Part shown: positions 26,365-35,204 of the stretch, one piece after another
Numbering within the stretch: the stretch's first letter is position 1
Layout of the letters: each line of letters starts with the position of its first letter
Source of the DNA: JALZAI01 sp038212215
GTDB taxonomy: Bacteria > Actinomycetota > Actinomycetes > Mycobacteriales > Jatrophihabitantaceae
Assembly (NCBI GenBank): GCA_038212215.1
Contig: JBBQUT010000010.1
Location: 1 to 64,000, forward strand
Length of the DNA: 64,000 nt
Reading direction: 5' to 3'
The notes under the pieces: generated by a model
The model's database searches: none
The model's input: only the letters and a program-made list of their open reading frames with translations
Told to the model about the DNA's origin: nothing
Program-made: the position numbers and the translations under genes

Positions 26365-26370
26365 ATGATA
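26365..26370 (-). promoter_or_regulatory. -10 box for the leuS leader transcript
   Basis: Minus strand TATCAT preceded by TGCGGG, six bases before the leader-peptide ATG. A weak -35 candidate lies about 18 nt upstream. Confidence 0.5.
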
Positions 26371-26573
26371 CCCGCAGCAATACTTTCTGCATCAGGTGCT
26401 CACCCCGCGCCCGCCGTCCGTCGCCGCCGGACGCGGGGGCACCGACTTCCTACTGTAAGCGCTGCAGGTCCGGGGTGCGACAACGGAATCGGTGTGGCGT
26501 CAACCACTTGCGGCGACGAAACCCGCCCAGACCCTCCCTTTGGGGACGCACAGATTCCGGTCAGGTCGCGCAG

Positions 26574-27290
26574 TCAGGCGTCGGCGTCCGGTGCATCCTC
26601 ACCATCGGGGCTCTCGCGCTTAGGCGCTGGCACGACCGCGCCAGGCGCGCCCAGGTTGTGCCCGCGCAGCCGCCACAATTGCACATCGCGAATCTCCCGC
26701 ACCCGCACATCGCGCGCCGCCCGCGCCGGCACATCGTGGAACTCGGTTATCAGCTCGGACCAGTGGCAGTTGGCCAACGGTCCGAGCACCCTCAGCCCCT
26801 GATCGATACCCAGCAGGGCGTTGCACAGCGCCATCGCCGTCGCGCTGTGGGTGACGAGGATTGCGGTGGCCACATCGGGCAGGTCCGCGAAAGCCGCAAG
26901 TGCGCGGGCCGCTACCTGTGCGCGGGTCTCGCCGCCGCGTCGGCTCACGTCGCCGCCGGAGACCCAGTCGGCGAACTCGTCCGGATACCGTTGGGCGACC
27001 TCGTCGCGGGTCAATCCCTCCCAGTGCCCGAGGGAACGCTCACGCAGGCGTGCGTCGACCTGCATCCGCAGACCGGTGACGGTCGCCAGCGGCTCTGCGG
27101 TCTGGGTCGCACGTATCGCGTCCGAGCAGACCAGGACGTCGGGAGCGAGTGCGGCAATAATTCCCGCCACTTCGTACGCCTGGGCGCGCCCGACGTCGTC
27201 CAGCGGCGGATCTGCCTGCCCCTGGAACCGGCGCTCGGCGTTCCAGGCGGTCCGCCCGTGTCGCAGTAGCAGGACGTGCCGGGCTGTCAT
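26574..27290 (-). CDS. histidine phosphatase family protein (GpgP-like)
   Basis: 238 residues. RHG at 10-12 with phosphohistidine H11, then E-R-x-x-G-x-W-E-G (ERSLGHWEG) and VTHSATAMAL holding the second histidine. The gene position, directly after rsfS and nadD, is that of mycobacterial glucosyl-3-phosphoglycerate phosphatase GpgP. The C-terminal 40 residues are hydrophilic. The ATG overlaps the rsfS stop as ATGA. Could be a generic phosphoglycerate-mutase-like phosphatase. Confidence 0.85.
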   Translation of the reverse strand: MTARHVLLLRHGRTAWNAERRFQGQADPPLDDVGRAQAYEVAGIIAALAPDVLVCSDAIRATQTAEPLATVTGLRMQVDARLRERSLGHWEGLTRDEVAQRYPDEFADWVSGGDVSRRGGETRAQVAARALAAFADLPDVATAILVTHSATAMALCNALLGIDQGLRVLGPLANCHWSELITEFHDVPARAARDVRVREIRDVQLWRLRGHNLGAPGAVVPAPKRESPDGEDAPDADA

Positions 27291-27688
27291 GCCTTCGCGA
27301 CACCGTCGCTTAGCGCACCTTCAGCCTTGGCCCGCTCGGTGAACTCGATGAAGGGGCAGTCCTTCCAGAGCCGTTCCAGAGCGTAGAAGATCCTTTCCTC
27401 GGCATGCTGCACGTGCACGACGATGTCGCCGTAGTCGAGCAACACCCAACGTCCGTCCCGCCGCCCCTCGCGTCGGATCGGTTTTGACCCGGCCAGGCGG
27501 CACTTCTCCTCGACCTCGTCGACGATGGCCTCCACCTGGCGCTCGTTGTTGCCGGTGGCCACCACGAAGACATCGGTGATCGCGAGCCTGTCGCTGACGT
27601 CGATGAGCACGATGTCGGTAGCGAGCTTGTCGGCCGCCGCCTGCGCGGCGACGAGCGCGAGCCCGCGGGCGTCGTCGGTGGCAGTCAT
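27287..27688 (-). CDS. rsfS: ribosome silencing factor RsfS
   Basis: 133 residues. DISDVLAITDVFVVATGNNERQV-type core (here VSDRLAITDVFVVATG), followed by WVLLDYGDIVVHV, the RsfS/DUF143 signature. It binds L14 and blocks subunit joining during nutrient stress. Upstream nadD and downstream phosphatase match other actinomycetes; the LytR-type gene often found between nadD and rsfS is absent. Confidence 0.95.
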   Translation of the reverse strand: MTATDDARGLALVAAQAAADKLATDIVLIDVSDRLAITDVFVVATGNNERQVEAIVDEVEEKCRLAGSKPIRREGRRDGRWVLLDYGDIVVHVQHAEERIFYALERLWKDCPFIEFTERAKAEGALSDGVAKA

Positions 27689-27710
27689 ACCTCTACTCTA
27701 CGGATCGCGA

Positions 27711-28304
27711 CTATCGGTACAGGCGATGCTTGTAGATGTACTGGACGACACCGTCCGGGACGAGGTACCAGACGGGGCGCCCGTCCTGCACCCGCTCGCG
27801 GCAGCCGCTGGACGAGATCGCCATCGCCGGTACGTCGAGCAGAGTGACCGAATCCCGGGGCAAATGCTGATCCGACAGCTCGTAGCCGGGCCGGGTGACT
27901 CCGACGAAGTGGGCCATCGTCAGGGCTTCTTCGGCGTTCTTCCACGACAGAATCTGGGCCAGCGCGTCGGCGCCGGTGATGAAATACAGCTGCGCTTGCG
28001 GGCGCAGGGTGACGATATCGCGGATCGTGTCGATCGTGAAGGTGGGCCCGCCGCGCTCGATATCGACGCGGCTGACCAGAAAACGCGGGTTGGACGCAGT
28101 GGCGATGACGGTCATCAGGTAGCGGTGTTCGGCCGCGCTGACAACGCGTTCGGACTTCTGCCATGGCTGACCGGTCGGGACGAAGATCACCTCGTCCAGG
28201 CCGTAGAGCGACGCGACCTCGGATGCGGCAACGAGGTGGCCGTGGTGGATAGGGTCGAACGTGCCACCCATGATCCCGACTCGGCCAGCGTGCTCGTCCG
28301 CCAT
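27711..28304 (-). CDS. nadD: nicotinate-nucleotide adenylyltransferase
   Basis: 197 residues. GGTFDPIHHGH at 13-23 is the nucleotidyltransferase phosphate-binding motif, and ISSSGCRERV near the C-terminus is the second (ISSTxIR-type). It adenylates nicotinate mononucleotide in NAD synthesis. ATG 28304, with a TAGGAT -10-like box 8 nt before it. It precedes rsfS by 22 nt. Confidence 0.95.
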   Translation of the reverse strand: MADEHAGRVGIMGGTFDPIHHGHLVAASEVASLYGLDEVIFVPTGQPWQKSERVVSAAEHRYLMTVIATASNPRFLVSRVDIERGGPTFTIDTIRDIVTLRPQAQLYFITGADALAQILSWKNAEEALTMAHFVGVTRPGYELSDQHLPRDSVTLLDVPAMAISSSGCRERVQDGRPVWYLVPDGVVQYIYKHRLYR

Positions 28305-28346
28305 GAGGCGCGATCCTACGGAAGTCCCGACTGCCCGGTCGCCGTG

Positions 28347-30347
28347 CTACCAGTGCACCCCGCGCAGGATGTGTGCGAAGGCCACACTCTCGCTGGACGG
28401 TTCGGGTTGGCGAGCCCGGTCGCCGCGGGCCGCCTTCGAGTCGGGAAACATCTTGTAGCCGTAATTCAGGATCAGGTCCACGCCGCGCGGCGACACCTGA
28501 TACGCGAGCTCCCCGACATTGCCCAGGGTCGTCCCCATCTTCTTCGGTTTGCGGATCATCGCCTTGCAAATCATGTTCGCCGCGTCGGTCGGCGACATCG
28601 TGGGGAAGCGGTCATACATCGTTGTCGGCGCGATCATCGGCGTGCGGACGAGCGGCATGTGGATCGTCGTCACGTAGACGCCGTCATCGATCACCTCCGA
28701 GGCGATGCAGCGCGAGAACGCGTCCAATGCCGCCTTCGACGCCACGTAGGCCGAGAAGCGCGGCGTATTGGTCTGCACTCCGATCGAGCTGATGTTGATG
28801 ATCTGGCCGCCCCGTCGGCCGTCCGGCGCGGTCTGACGCATCACCGGTAGCAGCGTGAGCACGAGCCGCACGGCGCCGAAATAGTTCAGCTGCATGGTGC
28901 GCTCGAAGTCGTGAAAACGGTCGTAGGACAGCGCAATCGAGCGGCGAATCGATCGCCCGGCGTTGTTCACGAGCACGTCCACTCGGCCGTGCTCCTGAAG
29001 AACCTCTTTAGCCATCCGGTCGATGTCACTCATGTCTGAGAGATCGCAGCGGTGCACGAAGGCGAGACCACCGACGGCTTCGATTTCTAGCTTGGTCTGC
29101 TCCAGCTTCTCGACGCCACGCGCAACGAGGATTACTTTGCCGCCCGCCGCTCCGACTCGCAGCGCCGTGGCTCGGCCAATACCCGAGGACGCGCCCGTGA
29201 TCATCACTGTCTTGCCGGCGATGGCCTGAGCCAGTTCCTTGTCCTTGCGCCGATCCGGGCTGTACGTCCGCTCCCAGTACTCCCAGAGCGTCTGGGCATA
29301 CGTGGCCAGCGGGGGCACCGAGATACCCGAACCGGCGAGCGCCTGCTGGGTCTTCGTCGAATCGAATCGGGTCGGGTAGTTGACGAGGTGCAGCACCTCG
29401 CGCGGGATGCCGAGTTCAGCGAGCACGAGATCGGCGGCGCGCCGCGGTCCCGGCACCCAGCCCGCGAACTGCCGCAATGACTTGGGGATGAGGTCCAGCA
29501 GCCGGGTGTCGACACTGAGGGCCGACTGCGGGGCGCCGGCGGCCTTGGCGAAGGCGTTCGTCATCTGCCCGACCGTCATCGGTTCGGGGTCGGTGAGATG
29601 GAACGTCTGAGCGTCGAGGCCGGGCTGATGCGCCAGGTAGTCGATCGCGTTCGCGACGAAGTCGACGGGGACGATGTTGATCGGCCCGCCCTCGATGCCG
29701 ATGTAACGCAGCCAGGACGGTGCTAAGCCGCGCAGCCGCTGGATGGTGCGGAAGAAGTAGTACGGCCCGTCGATCTTGTCGATCTCGCCGGTCTCGGAAT
29801 GGCCGACGACCGCGCCCGGACGATAGATCCGCCAGGGCACGCGCGTTTCGTGTCGCACAACGCCTTCGGACTCGTGTTTGGTCGCGTAGTAGGCGTTGTT
29901 GTCGACGTCGGTCGCCTCGTCGAACATGTCCTCGGTGAAGACACCCTTGTACAGTCCCGCCGCCGCGATCGAGCTCACCTGATGGAAATGACCGGCGTGG
30001 ACGGCTTCGGCGAGTTCGAGCGCGTGGCGGGTGCCCTCGACATTGGCGACTCGCTGGCTGTCGGCGTCCGCCGTCAGGTCGTAGATCGCGGCCAGATGGA
30101 AGAAGTGCTCGATCTGGCCGTCCAGCCGTTCGACCTGCTCGACGTCCTGCCCTAGGCGCGTCTTGTCGAGGTCACCGACGACAGCGACGATCCGCTGATC
30201 GTCGGCGCCCAGGCGTTCGCGCAGCTCATCCAGCTTCTCCAGCGAACTCGCGCGGCACAGGACGTAAATCGTGCCCTCGCGTTCGAGCAGCCGGGCCACC
30301 AGGAACCGCCCGATGAACCCGGTCGCGCCCGTGACGAAGTACGCCAT
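28347..30347 (-). CDS. fused fatty acyl reductase / short-chain dehydrogenase
   Basis: 666 residues. Domain 1, about 1-365: extended SDR/NAD-binding_4 type with GATGFIG at 7-13 and YYATK at 153-157. Domain 2, about 376-640: classical SDR with TGASSGIG at 384-391, NNAG, and SAYVASKAAL near residue 530. The same two-domain architecture is the mycobacterial AcrA1-like (Rv3391) fatty acyl-CoA/ACP reductase, which links lipid reduction to wax or mycolate-type metabolism. ATG with AGGAGGA upstream. It lies between an NTF2-like gene and nadD. Confidence 0.88.
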   Translation of the reverse strand: MAYFVTGATGFIGRFLVARLLEREGTIYVLCRASSLEKLDELRERLGADDQRIVAVVGDLDKTRLGQDVEQVERLDGQIEHFFHLAAIYDLTADADSQRVANVEGTRHALELAEAVHAGHFHQVSSIAAAGLYKGVFTEDMFDEATDVDNNAYYATKHESEGVVRHETRVPWRIYRPGAVVGHSETGEIDKIDGPYYFFRTIQRLRGLAPSWLRYIGIEGGPINIVPVDFVANAIDYLAHQPGLDAQTFHLTDPEPMTVGQMTNAFAKAAGAPQSALSVDTRLLDLIPKSLRQFAGWVPGPRRAADLVLAELGIPREVLHLVNYPTRFDSTKTQQALAGSGISVPPLATYAQTLWEYWERTYSPDRRKDKELAQAIAGKTVMITGASSGIGRATALRVGAAGGKVILVARGVEKLEQTKLEIEAVGGLAFVHRCDLSDMSDIDRMAKEVLQEHGRVDVLVNNAGRSIRRSIALSYDRFHDFERTMQLNYFGAVRLVLTLLPVMRQTAPDGRRGGQIINISSIGVQTNTPRFSAYVASKAALDAFSRCIASEVIDDGVYVTTIHMPLVRTPMIAPTTMYDRFPTMSPTDAANMICKAMIRKPKKMGTTLGNVGELAYQVSPRGVDLILNYGYKMFPDSKAARGDRARQPEPSSESVAFAHILRGVHW

Positions 30348-30420
30348 CTCGTCCTCCTGATCGGCCTGCTGTGAGGATCAGTGTCGTGCAGTCACCCCGC
30401 AAAGGCCAGCGAGGTCCCCC

Positions 30421-30786
30421 TCAGCCCGGGTCAGTTGCGGGCACCTTGTCCAGAAACCCGAAGACCGACTCGATACGACCCTCCGCGTCGGTGAGAACGA
30501 CGTCGAAGCCGATTACGATCGGTTCCGCGCCGCGCGGACCGAGTCCCCAGGTGAAGCGCGACACCCGGTGATGCGCATCGACCGGGCCGGCCGGCGTGAA
30601 GTCGAAGCCGGGGAATTGCTGCTGCACAGCAGCGATAGTCGCGGCGACGGCGTCGCGACCGCGCGCCTCGCTGAGCGGGTCGACATAGCTCGCGTCCTCG
30701 CGCCAGTAGCTGTCGAGCAGCGCGCAACGTGCGCGCGGGTCGGTCTCGTTCCAGCAGGCGAGGTAGTTCTCGACCAGATCGGACAT
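30421..30786 (-). CDS. SnoaL/NTF2-like protein
   Basis: 121 residues from ATG 30786, which has GAAAGG about 8 nt upstream. Opens SDLVENYLACWNETDPRARCALLD and continues WREDASYVDPLSEARGRDAV, the usual start of SnoaL-like polyketide-cyclase/isomerase folds. Ligand unknown. Divergent from the MmyB-type regulator at 30911 and 73 nt upstream of the acyl-reductase gene, so the three may form one regulated unit. Confidence 0.85.
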   Translation of the reverse strand: MSDLVENYLACWNETDPRARCALLDSYWREDASYVDPLSEARGRDAVAATIAAVQQQFPGFDFTPAGPVDAHHRVSRFTWGLGPRGAEPIVIGFDVVLTDAEGRIESVFGFLDKVPATDPG

Positions 30787-30897
30787 CGGATTTCCCTTTC
30801 GTAGCAGGGGTTGGAATGTTGACGACGACGAGCCTGGCCGCTTACGCGCCGGGTGTCGATTACCTGGCGGGTCATCGCGCAGCGTCGCGCGGCGGGC

Positions 30898-30903
30898 TAG
30901 CGT
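30898..30903 (+). promoter_or_regulatory. -10 box for the MmyB-type regulator
   Basis: TAGCGT, seven bases, then GTG 30911. It lies in the 124-nt divergent region shared with the SnoaL-like gene. Confidence 0.4.
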
Positions 30904-30910
30904 CGCTGCC

Positions 30911-31705
30911 GTGAGCACGACGACAGCGACACGTCCGGTGGGTCAACTGCTTCGCGAGTGGCGTGAGCGGCGCCGGCTCAGCCAGCTCGAACTCTCGTTG
31001 CAGGCCGAGATCTCGACGCGGCATCTGAGCTTCGTCGAGACCGGACGTGCTCGGCCCACCCCGCAGATGATCGTGCGGCTCACCGAGCACCTCGACGTCC
31101 CGCTGCGCGAGCGCAATCAGCTGTTGCTCGCCGGTGGTTACGCTCCGGCGTACCCGCAACACGGGCTGGACGCCCCGGAACTGGCGCACATCCGCGGTGC
31201 GTTGCGCCAGGTGCTGGCAGCGCACGAGCCATTCCCGGCGGTCGTCCTGAACAGGTGGTGGGAGTTGCTCGACGCCAATTCGGCCCTCGCCCCGTTGATC
31301 GACGGGTGCGCACCGCAGTTGTTGGCGACACCGGTGAACGTGCTGCGACTGAGCCTGCACCCCGACGGGATGGCGCCGCGCATCCGCAATCTCGGACACT
31401 GGCGGGCGCACCTTCTAGAGCAGTTGCACCGGCGGGCGCGCTCGACCGGCGACCAGCGGCTATTCGATCTCGAGACCGAATTGCGCGAATATCCCGGCGG
31501 CACCAGCGAGATCCGGCTGTCGGCAACAGATGTCGTGCTGCCGCTACGGATACACCACGATGGCCGCGAGCTGTCCTTCTTCAGCATCACCGCCGCGCTC
31601 GGCACGGCTAGCGACGTCACTGTCGAGGAGTTGGCGATCGAGTCGTTCTACCCAGCCGACGCGAGCACGGCGCAAGCGCTGCGTTCAATGAATCGGAGTC
31701 AATGA
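30911..31705 (+). CDS. XRE-family regulator with MmyB-like domain
   Basis: 264 residues. Helix-turn-helix at about 8-62 (LLREWRERRRLSQLELSLQA, STRHLSFVETGRARPT), then an MmyB-like sensor domain (NRWWELLDANSAL, LRLSLHPDGMAPRI). MmyB-type proteins are suspected to sense fatty-acid-like ligands, which would suit the adjacent acyl-reductase gene, but this is inference. Likely controls its own promoter and the divergent SnoaL-like gene. Its stop overlaps the opposite gene by 7 nt. Confidence 0.88.
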   Translation: MSTTTATRPVGQLLREWRERRRLSQLELSLQAEISTRHLSFVETGRARPTPQMIVRLTEHLDVPLRERNQLLLAGGYAPAYPQHGLDAPELAHIRGALRQVLAAHEPFPAVVLNRWWELLDANSALAPLIDGCAPQLLATPVNVLRLSLHPDGMAPRIRNLGHWRAHLLEQLHRRARSTGDQRLFDLETELREYPGGTSEIRLSATDVVLPLRIHHDGRELSFFSITAALGTASDVTVEELAIESFYPADASTAQALRSMNRSQ

Positions 31706-32130
31706 CCGCGGGTCTTGCTGATCCGGATGCGCAGCGGCACCGGGTATTGCGTCGCGAAGTCTTCGGGACTGCCGCTGACGCTCGTCATGGCATCGCGGTA
31801 CTTCGCCAGGTACTCAGCATTGTGATCGGCGCCTGGCACGTCCGGGGCGTGTTCCGCGGCACCGGCGAAGACGACGATGTCCCCGCCGCGGCCGTTGCCG
31901 TCGAAGTGCATCGCCACCCGTGGATGTCTTGCGACATGTTCCAGACGGCGAGCGTGTGCACGGTTGTAGACGAGCAACGAGTCGACACCGTCCCACAGGA
32001 ACCACACTGGATTCGGCTGGGGCGTGCCGTCGGCGCCCGTGGTGGTGAGCCAGATCAGAGTCTCGTCGCGCAGCCGATCGCGCACGCGTCGTCCAAAGCT
32101 TGTCGACTGGTCAGGGAGCACGTCCGCCAT
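31699..32130 (-). CDS. PNPOx-like / F420-type small oxidoreductase
   Basis: 143 residues from ATG 32130. IWLTTTGADGTPQPNPVWFLWDG opens the split-barrel fold of the TIGR03667 (Rv3369) family, related to pyridoxamine-phosphate oxidase; flavin or F420 binding is expected from family knowledge. It has a leaderless-type -10 box 7 nt upstream. Its stop overlaps the regulator's stop at 31699-31705, so no terminator fits between. Confidence 0.83.
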   Translation of the reverse strand: MADVLPDQSTSFGRRVRDRLRDETLIWLTTTGADGTPQPNPVWFLWDGVDSLLVYNRAHARRLEHVARHPRVAMHFDGNGRGGDIVVFAGAAEHAPDVPGADHNAEYLAKYRDAMTSVSGSPEDFATQYPVPLRIRISKTRGH

Positions 32131-32137
32131 GGGAGAG

Positions 32138-32143
32138 AGCGTA
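32138..32143 (-). promoter_or_regulatory. -10 box for the PNPOx-like gene
   Basis: Minus strand TACGCT, seven bases, then ATG 32130. Confidence 0.4.
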
Positions 32144-32148
32144 GCCAA

Positions 32149-33411
32149 TCAGCGGGTGTGCCCGTCGCCGGTGACGATCCACTTCGTGGAGGTGAGTTCG
32201 GCCAGACCCATCGGCCCGCGCGCGTGCATCTTCTGCGTCGAGATCCCGATCTCCGCGCCGAATCCGAATTCGCCGCCGTCGGTGAATCGGGTCGAAGCGT
32301 TCACCAGCACCGCGGCGGAGTCGACCCGGGCGACGAAGCGGCGGGCCGTGTCGAGATCCCGTGTCACGATTGCCTCGGTGTGCCCGGACGACCAGCGGCG
32401 GATGTGGGCGATCGCCTCGTCGACGTCGGCGACGACCCGTGCGGCCATGTCCAAGGAGAGGTACTCGCGTTCCCAGTCGTCGTCAGTGGCCTGCTGCACC
32501 CCGTCCAACGCCATGAACGAATCGTCGCCGTGAACGACGACACCGCTGGACTGCAACGCCGACGTGATCTGCGGCAGGAAGCGGTCGGCCACCGCACGGT
32601 GCACCAGCAGCGTCTCGGCCGAGTTGCAGACGCTGACCCGTGATGTCTTCGAATTCACCACGATTCGTTCGGCCATTTCGAGATCGGCGTACTCGTCGAC
32701 GTACACGTGGACGTTGCCGACGCCGGTCTCGATCACCGGCACGGTCGCGTTCTCGACGACGAACGAGATCAGCCCCGCGCCGCCGCGCGGAATGATCAGA
32801 TCAACTAGCCCGCGGGCGCGCAGCAGGTGGCCGACGCTGGAGCGATCGGTTCCGGGCACCAGTTGCACGCTGTCGACCGGCAACCCGCTCTTCTCCGCGG
32901 CGCGGGCGAGAATCTCGATCAACGCCACGTTCGATTCGTACGCCGATCCGGATCCACGCAACAGTGCCGCGTTGCCGCTCTTCAGCGCGAGCCCGGCTGC
33001 GTCAACCGTGACATTGGGACGGGCCTCGTAGATCATCGCGACGACGCCGAACGGCACCCGCACCTGCCGGATCTCCAAACCGTTCGGTTGAACGTAACCG
33101 CGTAGCACCTCACCCACCGGGTCGGGCAATGCGGCCACGTCGCGCAAACCCTGCGCCATCGTCACGACGCGCTCGCCGGTCAGCGCGAGGCGGTCGATGA
33201 GCCCCTCCGGCGTGCCAGCTTCGCGGGCTGCGGCGACATCGCGGGCGTTGGCCGCAAGCACCGATCCGGCGCCGTCGTCGAGCGCATCAGCCATCGCGTG
33301 CAACGCCGCATCCTTCAAAGCCCGCCGCGCCGGGGCCAAGTCGGCAGCTGCCTCACGCGCCCGGGCCGCAACGGCGCGAACGTCGGCTTCGCTAGCGCTC
33401 TGTTCGACCAT
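32149..33411 (-). CDS. proA: gamma-glutamyl phosphate reductase
   Basis: 420 residues. YEARPNVTVDAAGLALKSGNA, the SVCNSAETLL segment with the catalytic cysteine near residue 262, and FGAEIGISTQKMHARGPMGL at the end are the ProA landmarks. It reduces glutamyl-5-phosphate to the semialdehyde for proline synthesis. ATG 33411 is preceded by a leaderless -10 box. Unlike the usual proB-proA pair, about 2.4 kb of accessory genes separate it from proB. Confidence 0.95.
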   Translation of the reverse strand: MVEQSASEADVRAVAARAREAAADLAPARRALKDAALHAMADALDDGAGSVLAANARDVAAAREAGTPEGLIDRLALTGERVVTMAQGLRDVAALPDPVGEVLRGYVQPNGLEIRQVRVPFGVVAMIYEARPNVTVDAAGLALKSGNAALLRGSGSAYESNVALIEILARAAEKSGLPVDSVQLVPGTDRSSVGHLLRARGLVDLIIPRGGAGLISFVVENATVPVIETGVGNVHVYVDEYADLEMAERIVVNSKTSRVSVCNSAETLLVHRAVADRFLPQITSALQSSGVVVHGDDSFMALDGVQQATDDDWEREYLSLDMAARVVADVDEAIAHIRRWSSGHTEAIVTRDLDTARRFVARVDSAAVLVNASTRFTDGGEFGFGAEIGISTQKMHARGPMGLAELTSTKWIVTGDGHTR

Positions 33412-33418
33412 ATGCAGC

Positions 33419-33424
33419 AGGGTA
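33419..33424 (-). promoter_or_regulatory. -10 box for proA
   Basis: Minus strand TACCCT, seven bases, then ATG 33411. An own promoter fits the separation from proB. Confidence 0.4.
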
Positions 33425-33484
33425 TCGGTGCAACATAGTAGCGGCCTGCCGGGATGCGGCCGTTGCGCCGCGGGTCGACCGGGG

Positions 33485-34510
33485 TCAAGGCTGCTCTGGC
33501 GTGATCGGTTGGAGGAGTTGCTCGACCTCGTCGTGGCGGCGCCCCGGGCCGATCTCGTCGCGTCCCTGGCGGCACCAGCCCAGCGGAGTGCTGCCAAACC
33601 GAGTGTCGCGTCGGGTTGGGTCGGCACCGCGTGCCAGCAGCAACCGGACGCTGTCCGGCTGGCCACTGAAAGCCGCCTCGTGCAGCGCCGTCGAGCCGTC
33701 GCGGTCGACGGCGTCGACGGGAGTCGTGGCAGCCAGCAGTTGCTCGATCACGTCCAATTGCGCGTGTTCGGCGGCGATCCGCAAGGCTGCGACACGCTCG
33801 GCTTGCGGTGTTTCGGCGGTGAGCAGGTCGGCCAGGTCTCCGGCAGCTGCGGCGTGAACGATGTCTTTCGCGCCGGCCGTGACTAGGACGTCGACGACGT
33901 CGTTCATGCCAAACACCGCGGCGTGCCGAAGGGCGGTGCCGCCGGGAACGCCGCCGGATGTCGGTCCGGCGACGGCATCGAGATCGGCGCCCGCATCGAT
34001 GAGAACGCGCGCCACCTCCGCGTCGCCGTAGCTCGCGGCGGTCATTAACGGTGTCTCGACTTCGCCAGGATTTCCGTCCACCAGTGCCCCCGCGTCGAGT
34101 AGCGCGCGTGCCATGGCCCCAGTGCCGACGATGTCGCGCCAGACGCCCGTCGAAGTGTCGTAGCGCAACATCGCCACGTAGTTCAACGGATCCGCCCCTC
34201 CACGGTGATCGCACCAGTTTCGTAGCGGTTCGACGGCCAGTTCCGGGTGCTCTTTCAGCAGCGCCCGTAGGCGTGGGACGTCGACGCTGTCGAGAATGCT
34301 TCGCCGCTCGATTTCGATCTTTAGCCGCGGCCAACTGGCAGAGCCGTGTTCGCGGGCAATGGCCAGCTGCGCGGAGGCCAGATTCATTTGAGCCGACACG
34401 GCACGCAGCCGTGCCGACGCCTCGCTTTGACCACGCCCGGCCGCTCGCAGAAGCTCCTTCGCCTGTCGCCGAAGTTGGTCAAGATCGGGACGCTGAGGAA
34501 GGAAAGCCAT
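33485..34510 (-). CDS. ankyrin-repeat protein
   Basis: 341 residues. N-terminal module LDQLRRQAKELLRAA and LASAQLAIAREHGSASWPRLK, a known front part in bacterial ankyrin proteins. Repeats: about 135-165 (TPLMTAASYGDAEVARVLIDAGADL), 175-205 (TALRHAAVFGMNDVVDVL), 235-265, and a last at about 280-310 (TALHEAAFSGQPDSVRLLLARGADP). ATG 34510 has GGAG and GAGG upstream. Partner unknown. It lies in the insertion that separates proA from proB. Confidence 0.85.
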   Translation of the reverse strand: MAFLPQRPDLDQLRRQAKELLRAAGRGQSEASARLRAVSAQMNLASAQLAIAREHGSASWPRLKIEIERRSILDSVDVPRLRALLKEHPELAVEPLRNWCDHRGGADPLNYVAMLRYDTSTGVWRDIVGTGAMARALLDAGALVDGNPGEVETPLMTAASYGDAEVARVLIDAGADLDAVAGPTSGGVPGGTALRHAAVFGMNDVVDVLVTAGAKDIVHAAAAGDLADLLTAETPQAERVAALRIAAEHAQLDVIEQLLAATTPVDAVDRDGSTALHEAAFSGQPDSVRLLLARGADPTRRDTRFGSTPLGWCRQGRDEIGPGRRHDEVEQLLQPITPEQP

Positions 34511-34774
34511 CGTATCTCCTCGCCTCCAGCTGGTCCGCGGAGCCGGGCGCAGGAGAATGGCCGACGCGATCGTTTTGCGTTTCGGAGGTGGACTCAGTCC
34601 TGCCCGCGGACCCGGCGGCGCCCTCCAGCACCGGTCACGACAATAGCGCAATCCACGATGAACGAGGCGCGGCGATTCCTGGGCGCCGAGCAGATAGTCC
34701 GCGCGGGGAGAGTGATGTCGCCGTCGAGCGCCGTCGTCGGGTGCCGGCCTGGGGTCACGGACAGCCGAGGCGAA

Positions 34775-35008
34775 TCTAGTCCCGGCTGCGACGCCCCACC
34801 AGCCTGGTGCCAAACCCACCACATCACCGAGCACCGCCACAGCGCCCGCACCAGCGTCGACGACGGCACCCTGCTCTGCGGACACCACCACCGCCACTTC
34901 GAACAACACGACTGGCACTGCATCATGACCAACGGCCGACCCCACTGGATCCCGCCAGCATGGATCGACCCGTCACGCACCCCACGGCTCAACACCCGAC
35001 ACCGATAA
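34775..35008 (+). pseudogene. HNH endonuclease (DUF222/13E12-type) C-terminal fragment
   Basis: About 78 residues: GCDAPPAWCQTHHITEHRH, TLLCGHHHRHFEQHDW, GRPHWIPPAWIDPSRTPRLN. This is the complete HNH core plus the conserved tail of large actinobacterial DUF222 nucleases. The N-terminal few hundred residues are missing: the sequence before 34775 bears no similarity and the ordinary CRFPGC start is broken. Stop at 35006-35008. The flanks 34511-34774 and 35009-35204 contain no recognisable gene, only shadow reading frames. Such families often occur as dispersed repeats in mycobacteria. Confidence 0.8.
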
Positions 35009-35204
35009 ACTGCCGATCTCTTGGCCGCAGTCGTGCCAATACTCGGGCGTCGACTCATCAAGGATGCGTGAGCACCCACAACGGACGAACCTGCCCAGCT
35101 GTCATTGGCCCCGGCATTGTCCGAGGTTGATGAGATCTGGCGGTGCGCCTGCCTAATCTGTGCTCAGCAGCGCCAGGACTCAATTCCTCGCACACCTCGC
35201 CAAG

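Noticed and set aside
26371..26573. tRNA or riboswitch upstream of leuS
   Set aside because: No TΨC-like GGTTCGAATC, no acceptor pairing and no T-box sequence could be found; the leader peptide explains the region better.
35009..35204. Attachment site or integrase remnant beside the HNH fragment
   Set aside because: No direct repeat with the other side of the insertion, no tRNA end and no recombinase motif were seen.
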